This document shows, piece after piece, positions 17,401-24,724 of a stretch of 64,000 nucleotides of DNA. Positions within the stretch are counted from its first letter, which is position 1, and every line of letters begins with the position of its first letter. Location: positions 1,178,001 through 1,242,000 of the forward strand of contig NZ_CP006569.1 of NCBI RefSeq assembly GCF_000517425.1. The letters run 5' to 3'. Source of the DNA: Sodalis praecaptivus. GTDB taxonomy: Bacteria; Pseudomonadota; Gammaproteobacteria; Enterobacterales; Enterobacteriaceae. Below the pieces are notes generated by a model. It saw nothing but the letters and a program-made list of their open reading frames with translations, had not been told where the DNA came from and did no database searches. Both the position numbers and the translations under genes were made by a program.

Positions 17401-18503
17401 AGCCCTTGACCTGAATGAAGATTCTTACCCAATAGGAGGATTCCCCCTGGGAATTCCCCTTCTGGCTGGGTTACCTTGACTGCAAGTTCAGATTTACCTT
17501 CACCTGCCGCCGCAAGTACAGCAACTGCCCGAGCACCAATTGACTGCTCCAGACTGCGGAGAACAGACGAAACCATGTGAATATCTGCAACCAAATTAGC
17601 GGTTAACGGAGCCCCGTCAAAGCGAGCTCCACGCAATTTCGAAAGTAGCCTGTCATAACGTACCGGCTGACGAGGATTTGAAACCAACGCTTGATGTACA
17701 GAGTTAAAGTCACCTTTGCCGAGCGCCGTGTGTAAACCATCAATAAACTCAGTCAACCCAATAACCCGGGACAGGAGTAATTCAACTTCAGTCCTGAGCT
17801 CAATTTTGAGTTGCTCAGTAACCGAAGCAATGCTCGTATGATTCTTTTTTAAAGCGTTTGAGAGTTCTTCCAGAGATTCCCATGCGTTTTGGCTGCACAG
17901 ATGCCTGAATATATTCTCCTCAGCCCCCACCGCTACATGAACGTCTGGCTGGTAGCGGTTCTTAAATGGAGCCACGGCAAGCTTATACTGCTCAGCAATT
18001 AGCTCTGGGGTTAGAACCAGTTCACCAAAGTAGGTTTCCCGTAAAAGCGCTCCCGGTCCGACCAAAAGATCTTCGATATCAGTAGCAGTGAGCAGTTCTA
18101 ACTTCAATTCGGGGAAGCGGTCTCGCTCTAGCGCGAAAAACCACTCTTGATCACCTTTTGTTAACGTGTGATGAGTCCAAAGCTTCCAATTGGTTACTCC
18201 AGGGACATGCTTACGCGTCTTTTCGATACCTTCGATGATCTTGTTGCGGCGGGAGGCTCCCAAATCTTGTCCATTCACCAGCTCATACCACTTGCATTGC
18301 CAACCAATCCAGCTTGGTGGCGCACCGAGATCACAAGGCTCCGTCAGCTCGAGGTGAAACTCCACCCCAGGCTGATTTGCAAGTTGCTTAAAGCGACCGA
18401 AACGACCATAGTGTCGGCGTACCAGAGCGCGGCAAAGGTTTTCGAAGTTCACATCTGCTGCACCGGGCAGTTCGTTGAATACTTTCCAATTTACTTCAGG
18501 CAT
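14478..18503 (-). CDS. Nuclease-STAND NTPase (PD-(D/E)XK plus P-loop NTPase), 1341 aa, putative anti-phage effector
   Basis: Residues ~1-130 resemble an Mrr/Cap4-type restriction-endonuclease fold: LANQPGVEFHLEL followed by IGWQCKWY gives the E48 ... Q69-x-K71 pattern. A P-loop follows (AVLAAAGEGKSE, K337), then a Walker B-like strand PIVIDGLNEAED (D408), a NACHT/STAND-type NTPase module. The ~800-residue remainder is helical and lacks cysteine motifs, as expected of a sensor of solenoid repeats. This is the Avs-like plan: sensor, NTPase switch, nuclease output. The ATG at 18503 has AGAGGA 8 bases upstream; the TTG at 18521 has no good site. Third gene of the operon, 14 bp after the 135-aa gene. 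Confidence 0.78.
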   Translation of the reverse strand: MPEVNWKVFNELPGAADVNFENLCRALVRRHYGRFGRFKQLANQPGVEFHLELTEPCDLGAPPSWIGWQCKWYELVNGQDLGASRRNKIIEGIEKTRKHVPGVTNWKLWTHHTLTKGDQEWFFALERDRFPELKLELLTATDIEDLLVGPGALLRETYFGELVLTPELIAEQYKLAVAPFKNRYQPDVHVAVGAEENIFRHLCSQNAWESLEELSNALKKNHTSIASVTEQLKIELRTEVELLLSRVIGLTEFIDGLHTALGKGDFNSVHQALVSNPRQPVRYDRLLSKLRGARFDGAPLTANLVADIHMVSSVLRSLEQSIGARAVAVLAAAGEGKSELAVKVTQPEGEFPGGILLLGKNLHSGQGLDDLVTAFKISGRPAESFDRLIEAVDAAGQRAGKRIPIVIDGLNEAEDPRNWRDELSRADELLKNFPYVLLVVTLRNEFAQMCLPEGFPQVEHNGFQEDPKTAFDKYFEYYKIDATDADLPVELLQHPLTLRIFCEVANSSRQHIVGVEALPRSLASLFEAHFNKVAARVAELSPAMHRIYQDDVQDALLTIAGLLWDNNARSVDFQATRAAVRDMGWNDSIIRALESEGILVRTISQEGRQGVAFAYDLMAGHMMAHHLLRKPELVQWLKSDEGSAKFKSHGPDSHTFAYDVFRALVDLYPQHSGRRQLWQDLSDDILVMNALLLTTQSDPRYIGRATVERFAQAMQESKRFAQFAFEKLRSIRAALAHPFDMSFLHDVLMAMSNTQRDLFWSEWIRQKSEQVKDDLKFLSTRWKLGHLDERELRRVRWVMWTLTTTSRALRDMATKALYEFAIRRPEEFFRLAMETNAVSDPYVPERVFAAAYGAVLTTWSDIDAVELHDALPRFAREIYQTMFVPDATAPTWHALYQQYCLGIIAIARMVDPNCFSEDEAAHLVPPFSHLPNVFKSIRQYDTAVIKQAQSAAIRMDFGNYTIGRLIPHRSNYDDSNPEYQQVLKAIISRMLVLGYDPEQFEAIDRQMYSGSRMGEDKHKIDRYGKKYGWIAYFEMWGLRYAQGLLSEDRSARPSDADIDPTFPLDAVSIDLPLPALFSEQSSDDGDWIMRGPQPDYRSILEITEIDGLTGPWILLDGFVEQNATSDDRQIFTFLRGVFVDSQEVDNLCRLFTDLEYPGNSAIPDAPGYYYTYAGEMPFSSIPGLLVANEQEDDSDENLVSADRWSGNGVAVDITVQDYNWESYHSVENQSSGASLPSKQLCEALNLRYRANTWDLHDAAGVASLYRKVGEYDSTVSGSVSYLRRDLLDRYLMQSGKVLVWLMWGERGFHYRSNKTHNLHRYYVNHQHIHKRIHIHQVASEC

Positions 18504-18517
18504 CAATGCATCCTCTT

Positions 18518-18925
18518 TCAACTGGCATCGCTGGAATCGGACGGATAGTCATGCGCTGAGAAAATCTCGACCTTTGCTCCAGCCTCGACAAACAGCTTCA
18601 CGAACGCGGATACCTCTGCCTCATCAGTAGTTATTGTTATTCTATCGCCTTCACGATCTAGATGATGATCTGACACCAATTGACCAAGATCGGTTGGTCC
18701 TAAAGTGTGGAGTTTTAGGCTGCATAGTAATGAGAGCATTTCATCTGAAAACCGTTGATTCTCTGGCTCATCAAAAGGGATCGAGTAACATTCATCTTTC
18801 TCAGCCTGAGTACTGAGCGTTTTAATATCCTTCTCGACCTTCTCTGCATCTTGCTCTTGCTTGAATTTTCCGATGAGAACTAAGTTCATCGAATGCTCAG
18901 AACCATATCCGTTCCAAATTTTCAT
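18518..18925 (-). CDS. 135-aa companion protein (possibly DUF6375)
   Basis: Begins MKIWNGYGSEHSMNLVLIGK, contains FDEPENQRFSDEMLSLLCSL, and ends VFVEAGAKVEIFSAHDYP-like (seen: FVKLFVEAGAKVEIFSAHDYP). From memory this N-terminal pattern belongs to a family labelled DUF6375; I could not check it. Small, acidic, no signal peptide. It is sandwiched between the radical SAM gene (11 bp away) and the nuclease-STAND gene (14 bp), so the three are almost certainly one operon and it may be a substrate, adaptor or inhibitor of its neighbours. Confidence 0.72.
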   Translation of the reverse strand: MKIWNGYGSEHSMNLVLIGKFKQEQDAEKVEKDIKTLSTQAEKDECYSIPFDEPENQRFSDEMLSLLCSLKLHTLGPTDLGQLVSDHHLDREGDRITITTDEAEVSAFVKLFVEAGAKVEIFSAHDYPSDSSDAS

Positions 18926-18936
18926 TACTGTGCCCC

Positions 18937-19839
18937 TTATTTCATCTCTAAGGTATTACGAAGTCGCTTAAGCGCTGACAGAACACCGGTTTCGCCAATA
19001 TCCACACCGGTGGTTGAATAAGAACTCATACGCAATATGCCGGAAGCGTCTATGTGCGCGTAGGCTCGAAGGCCAGTTTCATCAGGAAGAGGATCGCATA
19101 TGGGTAGTCCTGACGCTCCCACCTCACTTACTGCAAGTCGAACCTCTCCTCTATAGTTGGAGACCCAGTTCTTAAGCTCTCGGCCGACCACTTCATTCAT
19201 ACTTGCGACCGCGTTAGTTGCTTGCTGAGGCAATAACAGCAATTCACTAGCTCCAAACTGTTGCGCCAGCTCAGTTACTGCATCAAGCTCAAAGACTGTA
19301 CGTTCGTTTATCACGACGTTTATTCCAAAGGGCGACAATGTTGCAATCGATTCAATTCCCTTAATTAAGTTGGCAAAAGGTTTTCCGCGCAGTTCTTCAT
19401 AGGTACTGCCTGTCCCGTCAACGCTAATACGCGCGAAGTGAATTGAACCTTTGAGGTGTTTAACTAATTGTTGCGACAAACGATGACCATGGGTCGTGAA
19501 TGTCACGGCAAGCTGAGTTTCCCCGGCAGCCCGTTTGCATATTTCGACGAAATCTGGATGGAGAGTTGGTTCCCCTCCGCCAAAGCCGATGCCGAAGCAT
19601 CCTTCAGTATCCAATTCCTTTAACCAGCTAAGTACTTGGTCAGTATGCAGCACTGCCTTGTGTTTGGGCGCAAAACAGTACGCGCAATGGAGATCGCAAA
19701 GATTGGTGAGTGCTATTGAGACTTGACGGGGAGACGTCGACCAAACTGCCCCCTGAGGGTGCAATTCGTCTAATAGGATGTTCAAACCCATATTCCGATC
19801 GAAGAAATGCACTCCGTTTGGCCCGATTCTGGACTTCAT
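18937..19839 (-). CDS. Radical SAM protein, ~300 aa
   Basis: The cluster motif CxxxCxxC is present as CDLHCAYC (C48, C52, C55 counting from the ATG at 19839), followed by an aromatic residue. GGGEPTLHPDF is the SAM-binding GGE motif, and a TIM-barrel core continues with RISVDG. No C-terminal SPASM or twitch cysteine cluster is evident, so it carries a single [4Fe-4S] cluster. It could modify a nucleotide (viperin-like), a peptide or the 135-aa protein downstream. The open frame extends upstream to a TTG at 19872; the ATG at 19839 has only a weak site. First gene of the three-gene operon. Confidence 0.82.
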   Translation of the reverse strand: MKSRIGPNGVHFFDRNMGLNILLDELHPQGAVWSTSPRQVSIALTNLCDLHCAYCFAPKHKAVLHTDQVLSWLKELDTEGCFGIGFGGGEPTLHPDFVEICKRAAGETQLAVTFTTHGHRLSQQLVKHLKGSIHFARISVDGTGSTYEELRGKPFANLIKGIESIATLSPFGINVVINERTVFELDAVTELAQQFGASELLLLPQQATNAVASMNEVVGRELKNWVSNYRGEVRLAVSEVGASGLPICDPLPDETGLRAYAHIDASGILRMSSYSTTGVDIGETGVLSALKRLRNTLEMK

Positions 19840-20283
19840 AACACCAAGTTCCCCGCTGCTTAAAACCCACAAAAGTAATGGTATTTAACATCATAGCGAG
19901 AAATCCCTTTAAAAGGATTGCGTAAGGTCTGCTTTTCGCTCCCAGTAGACCTTCAGCGTCACACGTTTATCTGATGTATGCCAGAATCAGGCATGGCTAA
20001 TACTGGAGTTTCTTAATTACTGGCGAGCTTAAGTAAAACGAATAATCCTCTAACCAATATTGGGAAACTTAACGTACAAAATACAGACCGTGTGTTCCTA
20101 GCATATGCCTCAACATTGAGGGTTAGATCAAGAAACGAGAAGATAAAACAGTAAGATAGGTATCCCTGTTTAGATCCTTGTTCATTGAGAGCGTAATATA
20201 TTTTTTGCGCTAAATATTTTCTTCATGGATGTTTTTTGCGAGCACGCTGTAAATGAAGAAAATGAGAACTAAGGAGCAGATCC
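19840..20283. other. Divergent promoter region between the radical SAM operon and the Gabija-like operon
   Basis: About 440 bp, AT-rich, without a credible gene. It must hold promoters for both operons; no clear sigma-70 pair with standard spacing was found by eye. It includes the second copy of the GTTCCTAG-N7-CTCAACAT repeat at 20094-20116. Confidence 0.6.
20094..20116. repeat. Flanking imperfect repeat, copy 2
   Basis: GTTCCTAG-N7-CTCAACAT, same orientation as 14207-14229; 16 of 23 positions are in the two conserved 8-mers. Could mark a past recombination event, or be chance. Confidence 0.4.
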
Positions 20284-22020
20284 GTGATCAGAATTTGCAA
20301 AGTCGAGATCCAGAATTTCCGAACTATCCGCTTACTGAACTGGCAACCTTCATCAGGCCTCAACTGCCTGATTGGCCCTGGAGACAGCGGCAAGACCACT
20401 ATTATCGATGCGATTGACTTTTGCCTTGGTGCCCGCCGCAATATCAGTTTCGCCGATACTGATTTTTATGGGCTGGATGTCACCCAACCCATCAGCATCA
20501 CAGTGACGCTTGGCTCGTTGCCCGATGCACTGATGCGCTTAGATTCGTACGGAAATTATTTACAGGCCTTCAACCGCGCAAACGGGTTGGTCACCGAAGA
20601 ACCTGAACAGGGTCTGGAAACGGTTCTTTGCTTACGTTTGACAGTGGATAGCGAGTTGGAGCCTGTCTGGTCGTTGGTATCACAGCGCGCTCAGGCACAA
20701 GGGCTGGAGCGCAATATTGCCTGGAAAGATCGGTTGCTGTTAGCCCCAGCCCGGCTCGGGGCTTATGCTAGTTCCAACCTGTCATGGACACGCGGTTCGG
20801 TGCTCAATCGCCTGACGGCAGAGCGGCCAAATCTTGGTGCTGAATTGGCCAATGCGGCACGCCAGGCCCGGAATGGTTTCGGAGATCAGGCTGGTGTACA
20901 GCTGGCAGCAACACTGCAAATTGTGACCCAGAAAGCCAATGAACTTGGCGTTCCTTTAGGTGGTGGAACCCAGGCATTGCTGGACGCGCACGCCGTATCG
21001 ATCGGAGACGGAGCCATTGCGCTACACGATGCTACAGGGGTGCCCTTGCGCTCACTGGGAACAGGCTCATCCCGTCTACTGGTCGCAGGTATGCAGCGTG
21101 TGGCAGCGCAGCAGGCGTCTATCATTCTGGTCGATGAAGTTGAGTATGGGTTGGAGCCGCATCGCCTTACCCGATTGTTGAACTCCCTTGGTGCGAAGGA
21201 AAATCCTCCTCCCCTTCAGGTATTCCTGTCCACCCACTCCCCGGTTGCTGTCCGCGAACTTAACGGCAATCAGCTCTTCGTGGTACGCAAGTCTGCGGAT
21301 GGCGCACATCGAGTTCTCCAGGTAGGTGTCGCTGATGATATTCAAAGCACCGTTAGGGCTGATCCAGAAGCTTTTCTCGCTCGTAGCGTCATAGTCTGCG
21401 AGGGTGCCAGTGAAGTCGGCCTAATCCGTGGCCTGGACCATTTCTGGACGAATATAAACGGACAATCAATGCTGGCCGCAGGAACTGCATATGTGAATGT
21501 AGGCGGCGGGGAGCCGGACCGGTGTTTTGTTCGTGGGCTCGCATTGCGTCGGCTTGGCTACCGGGTACTGGTCATGGTTGATGCGGATAAGCCGCCCACT
21601 GCGGCGACAGTACAGGCATACATGGATGCAGGTGGAGAGTACATCACCTGGCGAAACGGACGTGCTCTGGAGGACGAGCTGTTTCTGAGCCTGCCGGATA
21701 CCGGCGTCGATGCCCTACTTCAACGGGCAATCGACCTTATGGACGAAGAGCTGGTGGCTGAGCATATTCAGGCACAATCGAACGGTCAACTGACACTCGC
21801 CCACATTCGGCAACAGCGAGAATTGATCGGCATTCCGTATCCTATTGAGACGCGGCAATTGCTGGGGATGGCCGCACGTAATCGTCGAAACGGCTGGTTT
21901 AAATCAGTCACCAAATATGAAGATATAGCACGCGATATTCTGGGGCCGCACATGCCAGCGACAGACGCTGTGTTTTACGCACTTATTGATCGGCTTTACA
22001 GGTGGGCTCATGCCGTCTGA
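20284..22020 (+). CDS. gajA: GajA-like OLD-family ATPase/TOPRIM nuclease
   Basis: A 578-aa protein, the usual GajA size. ABC-type ATPase: Walker A LIGPGDSGKTT (K37), signature-like LGTGSSRLLVAG (~residue 260), Walker B SIILVDEVEYG (D284/E285) and FLSTHSPVAV switch. C-terminal TOPRIM: VIVCEGASEVGLI (E373) and MVDADKP (D433, D435). Such class 2 OLD proteins nick or cleave DNA when nucleotides are depleted by phage. The start is GTG at 20284 with AAGGAG 8 bases upstream. The helicase gene downstream overlaps its stop by 11 bp. It could be a Gabija relative rather than canonical Gabija. Confidence 0.85.
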   Translation: MIRICKVEIQNFRTIRLLNWQPSSGLNCLIGPGDSGKTTIIDAIDFCLGARRNISFADTDFYGLDVTQPISITVTLGSLPDALMRLDSYGNYLQAFNRANGLVTEEPEQGLETVLCLRLTVDSELEPVWSLVSQRAQAQGLERNIAWKDRLLLAPARLGAYASSNLSWTRGSVLNRLTAERPNLGAELANAARQARNGFGDQAGVQLAATLQIVTQKANELGVPLGGGTQALLDAHAVSIGDGAIALHDATGVPLRSLGTGSSRLLVAGMQRVAAQQASIILVDEVEYGLEPHRLTRLLNSLGAKENPPPLQVFLSTHSPVAVRELNGNQLFVVRKSADGAHRVLQVGVADDIQSTVRADPEAFLARSVIVCEGASEVGLIRGLDHFWTNINGQSMLAAGTAYVNVGGGEPDRCFVRGLALRRLGYRVLVMVDADKPPTAATVQAYMDAGGEYITWRNGRALEDELFLSLPDTGVDALLQRAIDLMDEELVAEHIQAQSNGQLTLAHIRQQRELIGIPYPIETRQLLGMAARNRRNGWFKSVTKYEDIARDILGPHMPATDAVFYALIDRLYRWAHAV

Positions 22021-23428
22021 GTACGATTTATTTGCTTTTCGCCGCGGCGCGATCACTGCCCCTGCGGGGTGTGGCAAAACACAACTTATCGCCGATGCGC
22101 TGACCCGGCATACCGGAACAACGCCAGTACTCATCCTCACCCATACCAACGCGGGTGTCACAACGCTGCGTCTGCGCATGCAAAAAGCCGGAGTTGCTGC
22201 TTCGGCTTACCACATTGCCACAATTGATGGTTTTTCCATGTGGCTGGTGGCTATGTTTCCGCAACGAAGTGCTGTTGCCTCTGCAGTCCTCCTGCTCCAG
22301 AATCCCGGAGCCGACTACCCAGCAATACGCATGGCTGCTAGGCATTTACTCCAAAGTGGGCACCTCAATGAGGTCCTCGCAGCAAGCTATGCCCATCTGA
22401 TTGTCGATGAGTACCAGGACTGCAATTTAGTGCAACACGATCTGGTTACAGCACTTTCCGTGGTACTTCCCACATGTGTTCTTGGCGACCCGATGCAGGC
22501 TATCTTCGGCTTTCGCGGTAATCAGCTGGTGGACTGGAATACCCACGTGCTTCCGCATTTTCCTGCTATCGGCGAGCTTAACCAGCCCTGGCGCTGGACT
22601 AACGCAGGCAAGCCCGAATTTGGCCAATGGCTTCTTGAGTGTCGGCGAATACTCCTGGCAGGAGGTGGCATTGATTTACGCCAAACCCCGCCGGAAGTTG
22701 TCTGGGTCGAGTTGCAACCGGCTACTGCCATTCAGCAGCGGCTCACCGCTGCGTTAACACAGGCTGTTACGCGGGAAGGAGACGTTCTGGTGATTGGCGA
22801 TAGTCGTAACCCTCGTGGCCGCCGGCAAATGGCCAGTCAGACACCGGGGGCTACTGCAGTGGAGCCCGTCGACCTCGCCGACCTCACGTTGTTTGGAACG
22901 ACATTCAACCTGCAGTCTGCCGACGCACTGATTTGTTTAGTGGAGTTTGCCGCGGAGGTTATGACGCAGGTCGGAGTAGCTGTCTTGCAACGCCGACTGG
23001 AGAGCTTACGCAGGGGGACTGCACACAATCCAGCGACTGAGGCAGAAGCCGCACTGCTCGCGTTCACTAATGCCCCAAGTTTTCCCTTGGCCATCGAGGC
23101 ACTACGCGCATTGACCAGGCAAAACAATGCCCGAGTCTATCGTCCGGATGTGTTGTATTGCTGTCTGCGCGCGATGCAAATAGCTGCGGAGGGGAGTTGC
23201 AGCTTTGCCGAGGCCACGGTGCGGGAGCGCGAACGAAACCGACACGAGAGTCGCCCCCTTGCGCAACGTGCCATTGGTAGTACTCTGTTGCTGAAGGGAC
23301 TAGAGGCGGAAGTGGCCGTTATAACAGCCCCTGAGGAGATGGATGCCCGACATCTCTACGTAGCCTTCACTCGCGGATCGAAGAAGCTGGTTGTCTGCTC
23401 GTTTACTCCCGTGTTGATGCCCCGCTAG
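22010..23428 (+). CDS. gajB: GajB-like UvrD/Rep-type helicase
   Basis: A 472-aa superfamily 1 helicase-like protein. Motif I is APAGCGKTQ (K23), motif Ia ILTHTNAGV, motif II DEYQDCN (D133-E134), motif III/IV LGDPMQAIFGF, and the C-terminal motif VI region LYVAFTRGSKKLVV. The size and pairing with an OLD nuclease fit GajB, which senses DNA ends and activates GajA. ATG at 22010 overlaps the gajA end; a TTG at 21986 is also open but less likely. Translationally coupled to gajA. Confidence 0.85.
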   Translation: MPSEYDLFAFRRGAITAPAGCGKTQLIADALTRHTGTTPVLILTHTNAGVTTLRLRMQKAGVAASAYHIATIDGFSMWLVAMFPQRSAVASAVLLLQNPGADYPAIRMAARHLLQSGHLNEVLAASYAHLIVDEYQDCNLVQHDLVTALSVVLPTCVLGDPMQAIFGFRGNQLVDWNTHVLPHFPAIGELNQPWRWTNAGKPEFGQWLLECRRILLAGGGIDLRQTPPEVVWVELQPATAIQQRLTAALTQAVTREGDVLVIGDSRNPRGRRQMASQTPGATAVEPVDLADLTLFGTTFNLQSADALICLVEFAAEVMTQVGVAVLQRRLESLRRGTAHNPATEAEAALLAFTNAPSFPLAIEALRALTRQNNARVYRPDVLYCCLRAMQIAAEGSCSFAEATVRERERNRHESRPLAQRAIGSTLLLKGLEAEVAVITAPEEMDARHLYVAFTRGSKKLVVCSFTPVLMPR

Positions 23429-23462
23429 TGTCGACGTAAAGCCCCCTTACTACGTCGACGGA

Positions 23463-24554
23463 GTGCTGACCCTCTCTAAGGAACTGAACTTGTTAAACAA
23501 AAAAGTACTTTCTCAGATACAGGATGTGGCTGGTAGCGGCAATATGTCTCCCGCAGAGATTGCTGAGTGGTTAGATACTCATTCTGAAGACATAAAGCAT
23601 TTGGTTGCGTTGAAAATGTTCGAGTATTTGGATGAGGCTAAAGGGGAGGTATTAAAGGACCATTACGAAAATTTAGATGCATTTAGAGGAAGACTATTTA
23701 CAACATGGGAGTCCCCTTTAAAGCGGCTGGATGCATTAATTTATGGCTGTACTGAAATCAGTAATGAGGTAAACAGTGAGTATCGCACCGGTTCTGGAGA
23801 AAGGTCCGCAAAACTGAACATAACCACCCGACTGCACGCACGTGCTGTCCAGGTTTCCTGCGAGATATCTCATCTTCTAAAGGGTGGCTTTGCAGACGGT
23901 GCAATGGCCCGTTGGAGAACGCTCCATGAAACCACGGCCATATTGATATTTATTGCAGAAGGCGACGAAGACCTGGCGAAAAGATTCACGGATTTTCAGA
24001 GCATACAGAGGCGAAAAGCTGCTAATCGCTATAATAAATATAGTGAAGAGTTGGGTTTTACTTCTTTCTCCCCAGAAGATTTAAGTCGGTTTGATCTCGA
24101 AAGAAATGACATCGTTGGTAAGTATGAAGCGGGTTTCGGCAATGAATTAGGTTGGGCCGCAAAAGCTTTAGGAAAAGAACCCAGTGCCAGAACTAAGGTT
24201 CGCTTTAGTGATATTGAGGAATTTGTCGAGCTGGACTTTTTGCGACCGCACTACGGCTTTGCCAACCAGTATATTCATGCAGGAATTGACAGCATTGGCT
24301 TCAAGCTCGGTACATCGCTTTCAAATAAAGATCTCTTGCTATGCGGACCATCTAATGAAGGGCTGTTAGAGCCGATTCAGTGCACCAGCTTGTCCTTAAT
24401 ACAGGCCACTCAGGCGATAATCTCAGTTTCACCAAACGATCAACGTTTGCTATATAGCTCCGTGCTCTGGTTGTGGCATGAGAAGTTGAAAGAAGAAGTT
24501 GTTGCCGCATCTGATGCCCTAATGAAGAAAGGTGAAGCTGATAATTTTGAATAA
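23463..24554 (+). CDS. DUF5677-like protein linked to the Gabija-like pair
   Basis: A 363-aa protein containing HARAVQVSCEISHLLKGGFADGAMARWRTLHETTAIL, which matches the conserved core I associate with DUF5677 (G.adgA..rWR.lhE). Mostly helical, no signal peptide. The function is unknown; such proteins are often seen in defence regions. It starts 34 bp after the helicase gene, probably in the same operon. GTG at 23463 has a poor site; a TTG at 23490 with an upstream AAGGA is an alternative. Confidence 0.68.
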   Translation: MLTLSKELNLLNKKVLSQIQDVAGSGNMSPAEIAEWLDTHSEDIKHLVALKMFEYLDEAKGEVLKDHYENLDAFRGRLFTTWESPLKRLDALIYGCTEISNEVNSEYRTGSGERSAKLNITTRLHARAVQVSCEISHLLKGGFADGAMARWRTLHETTAILIFIAEGDEDLAKRFTDFQSIQRRKAANRYNKYSEELGFTSFSPEDLSRFDLERNDIVGKYEAGFGNELGWAAKALGKEPSARTKVRFSDIEEFVELDFLRPHYGFANQYIHAGIDSIGFKLGTSLSNKDLLLCGPSNEGLLEPIQCTSLSLIQATQAIISVSPNDQRLLYSSVLWLWHEKLKEEVVAASDALMKKGEADNFE

Positions 24555-24724
24555 AATCTGGAAAACGAAGATGACGCCGGTTGTATTTTAATCTTACTCA
24601 CATGATGTCAACCCAAACGAACGATGCATGAAAGCTGAATATTTGGAGAATGGATAGAAGTTACTCAGTTTTTGGTGAATTCAAAGTATGAATAATGGCA
24701 AAAATTTTTTACTAAGGTGAAGGC

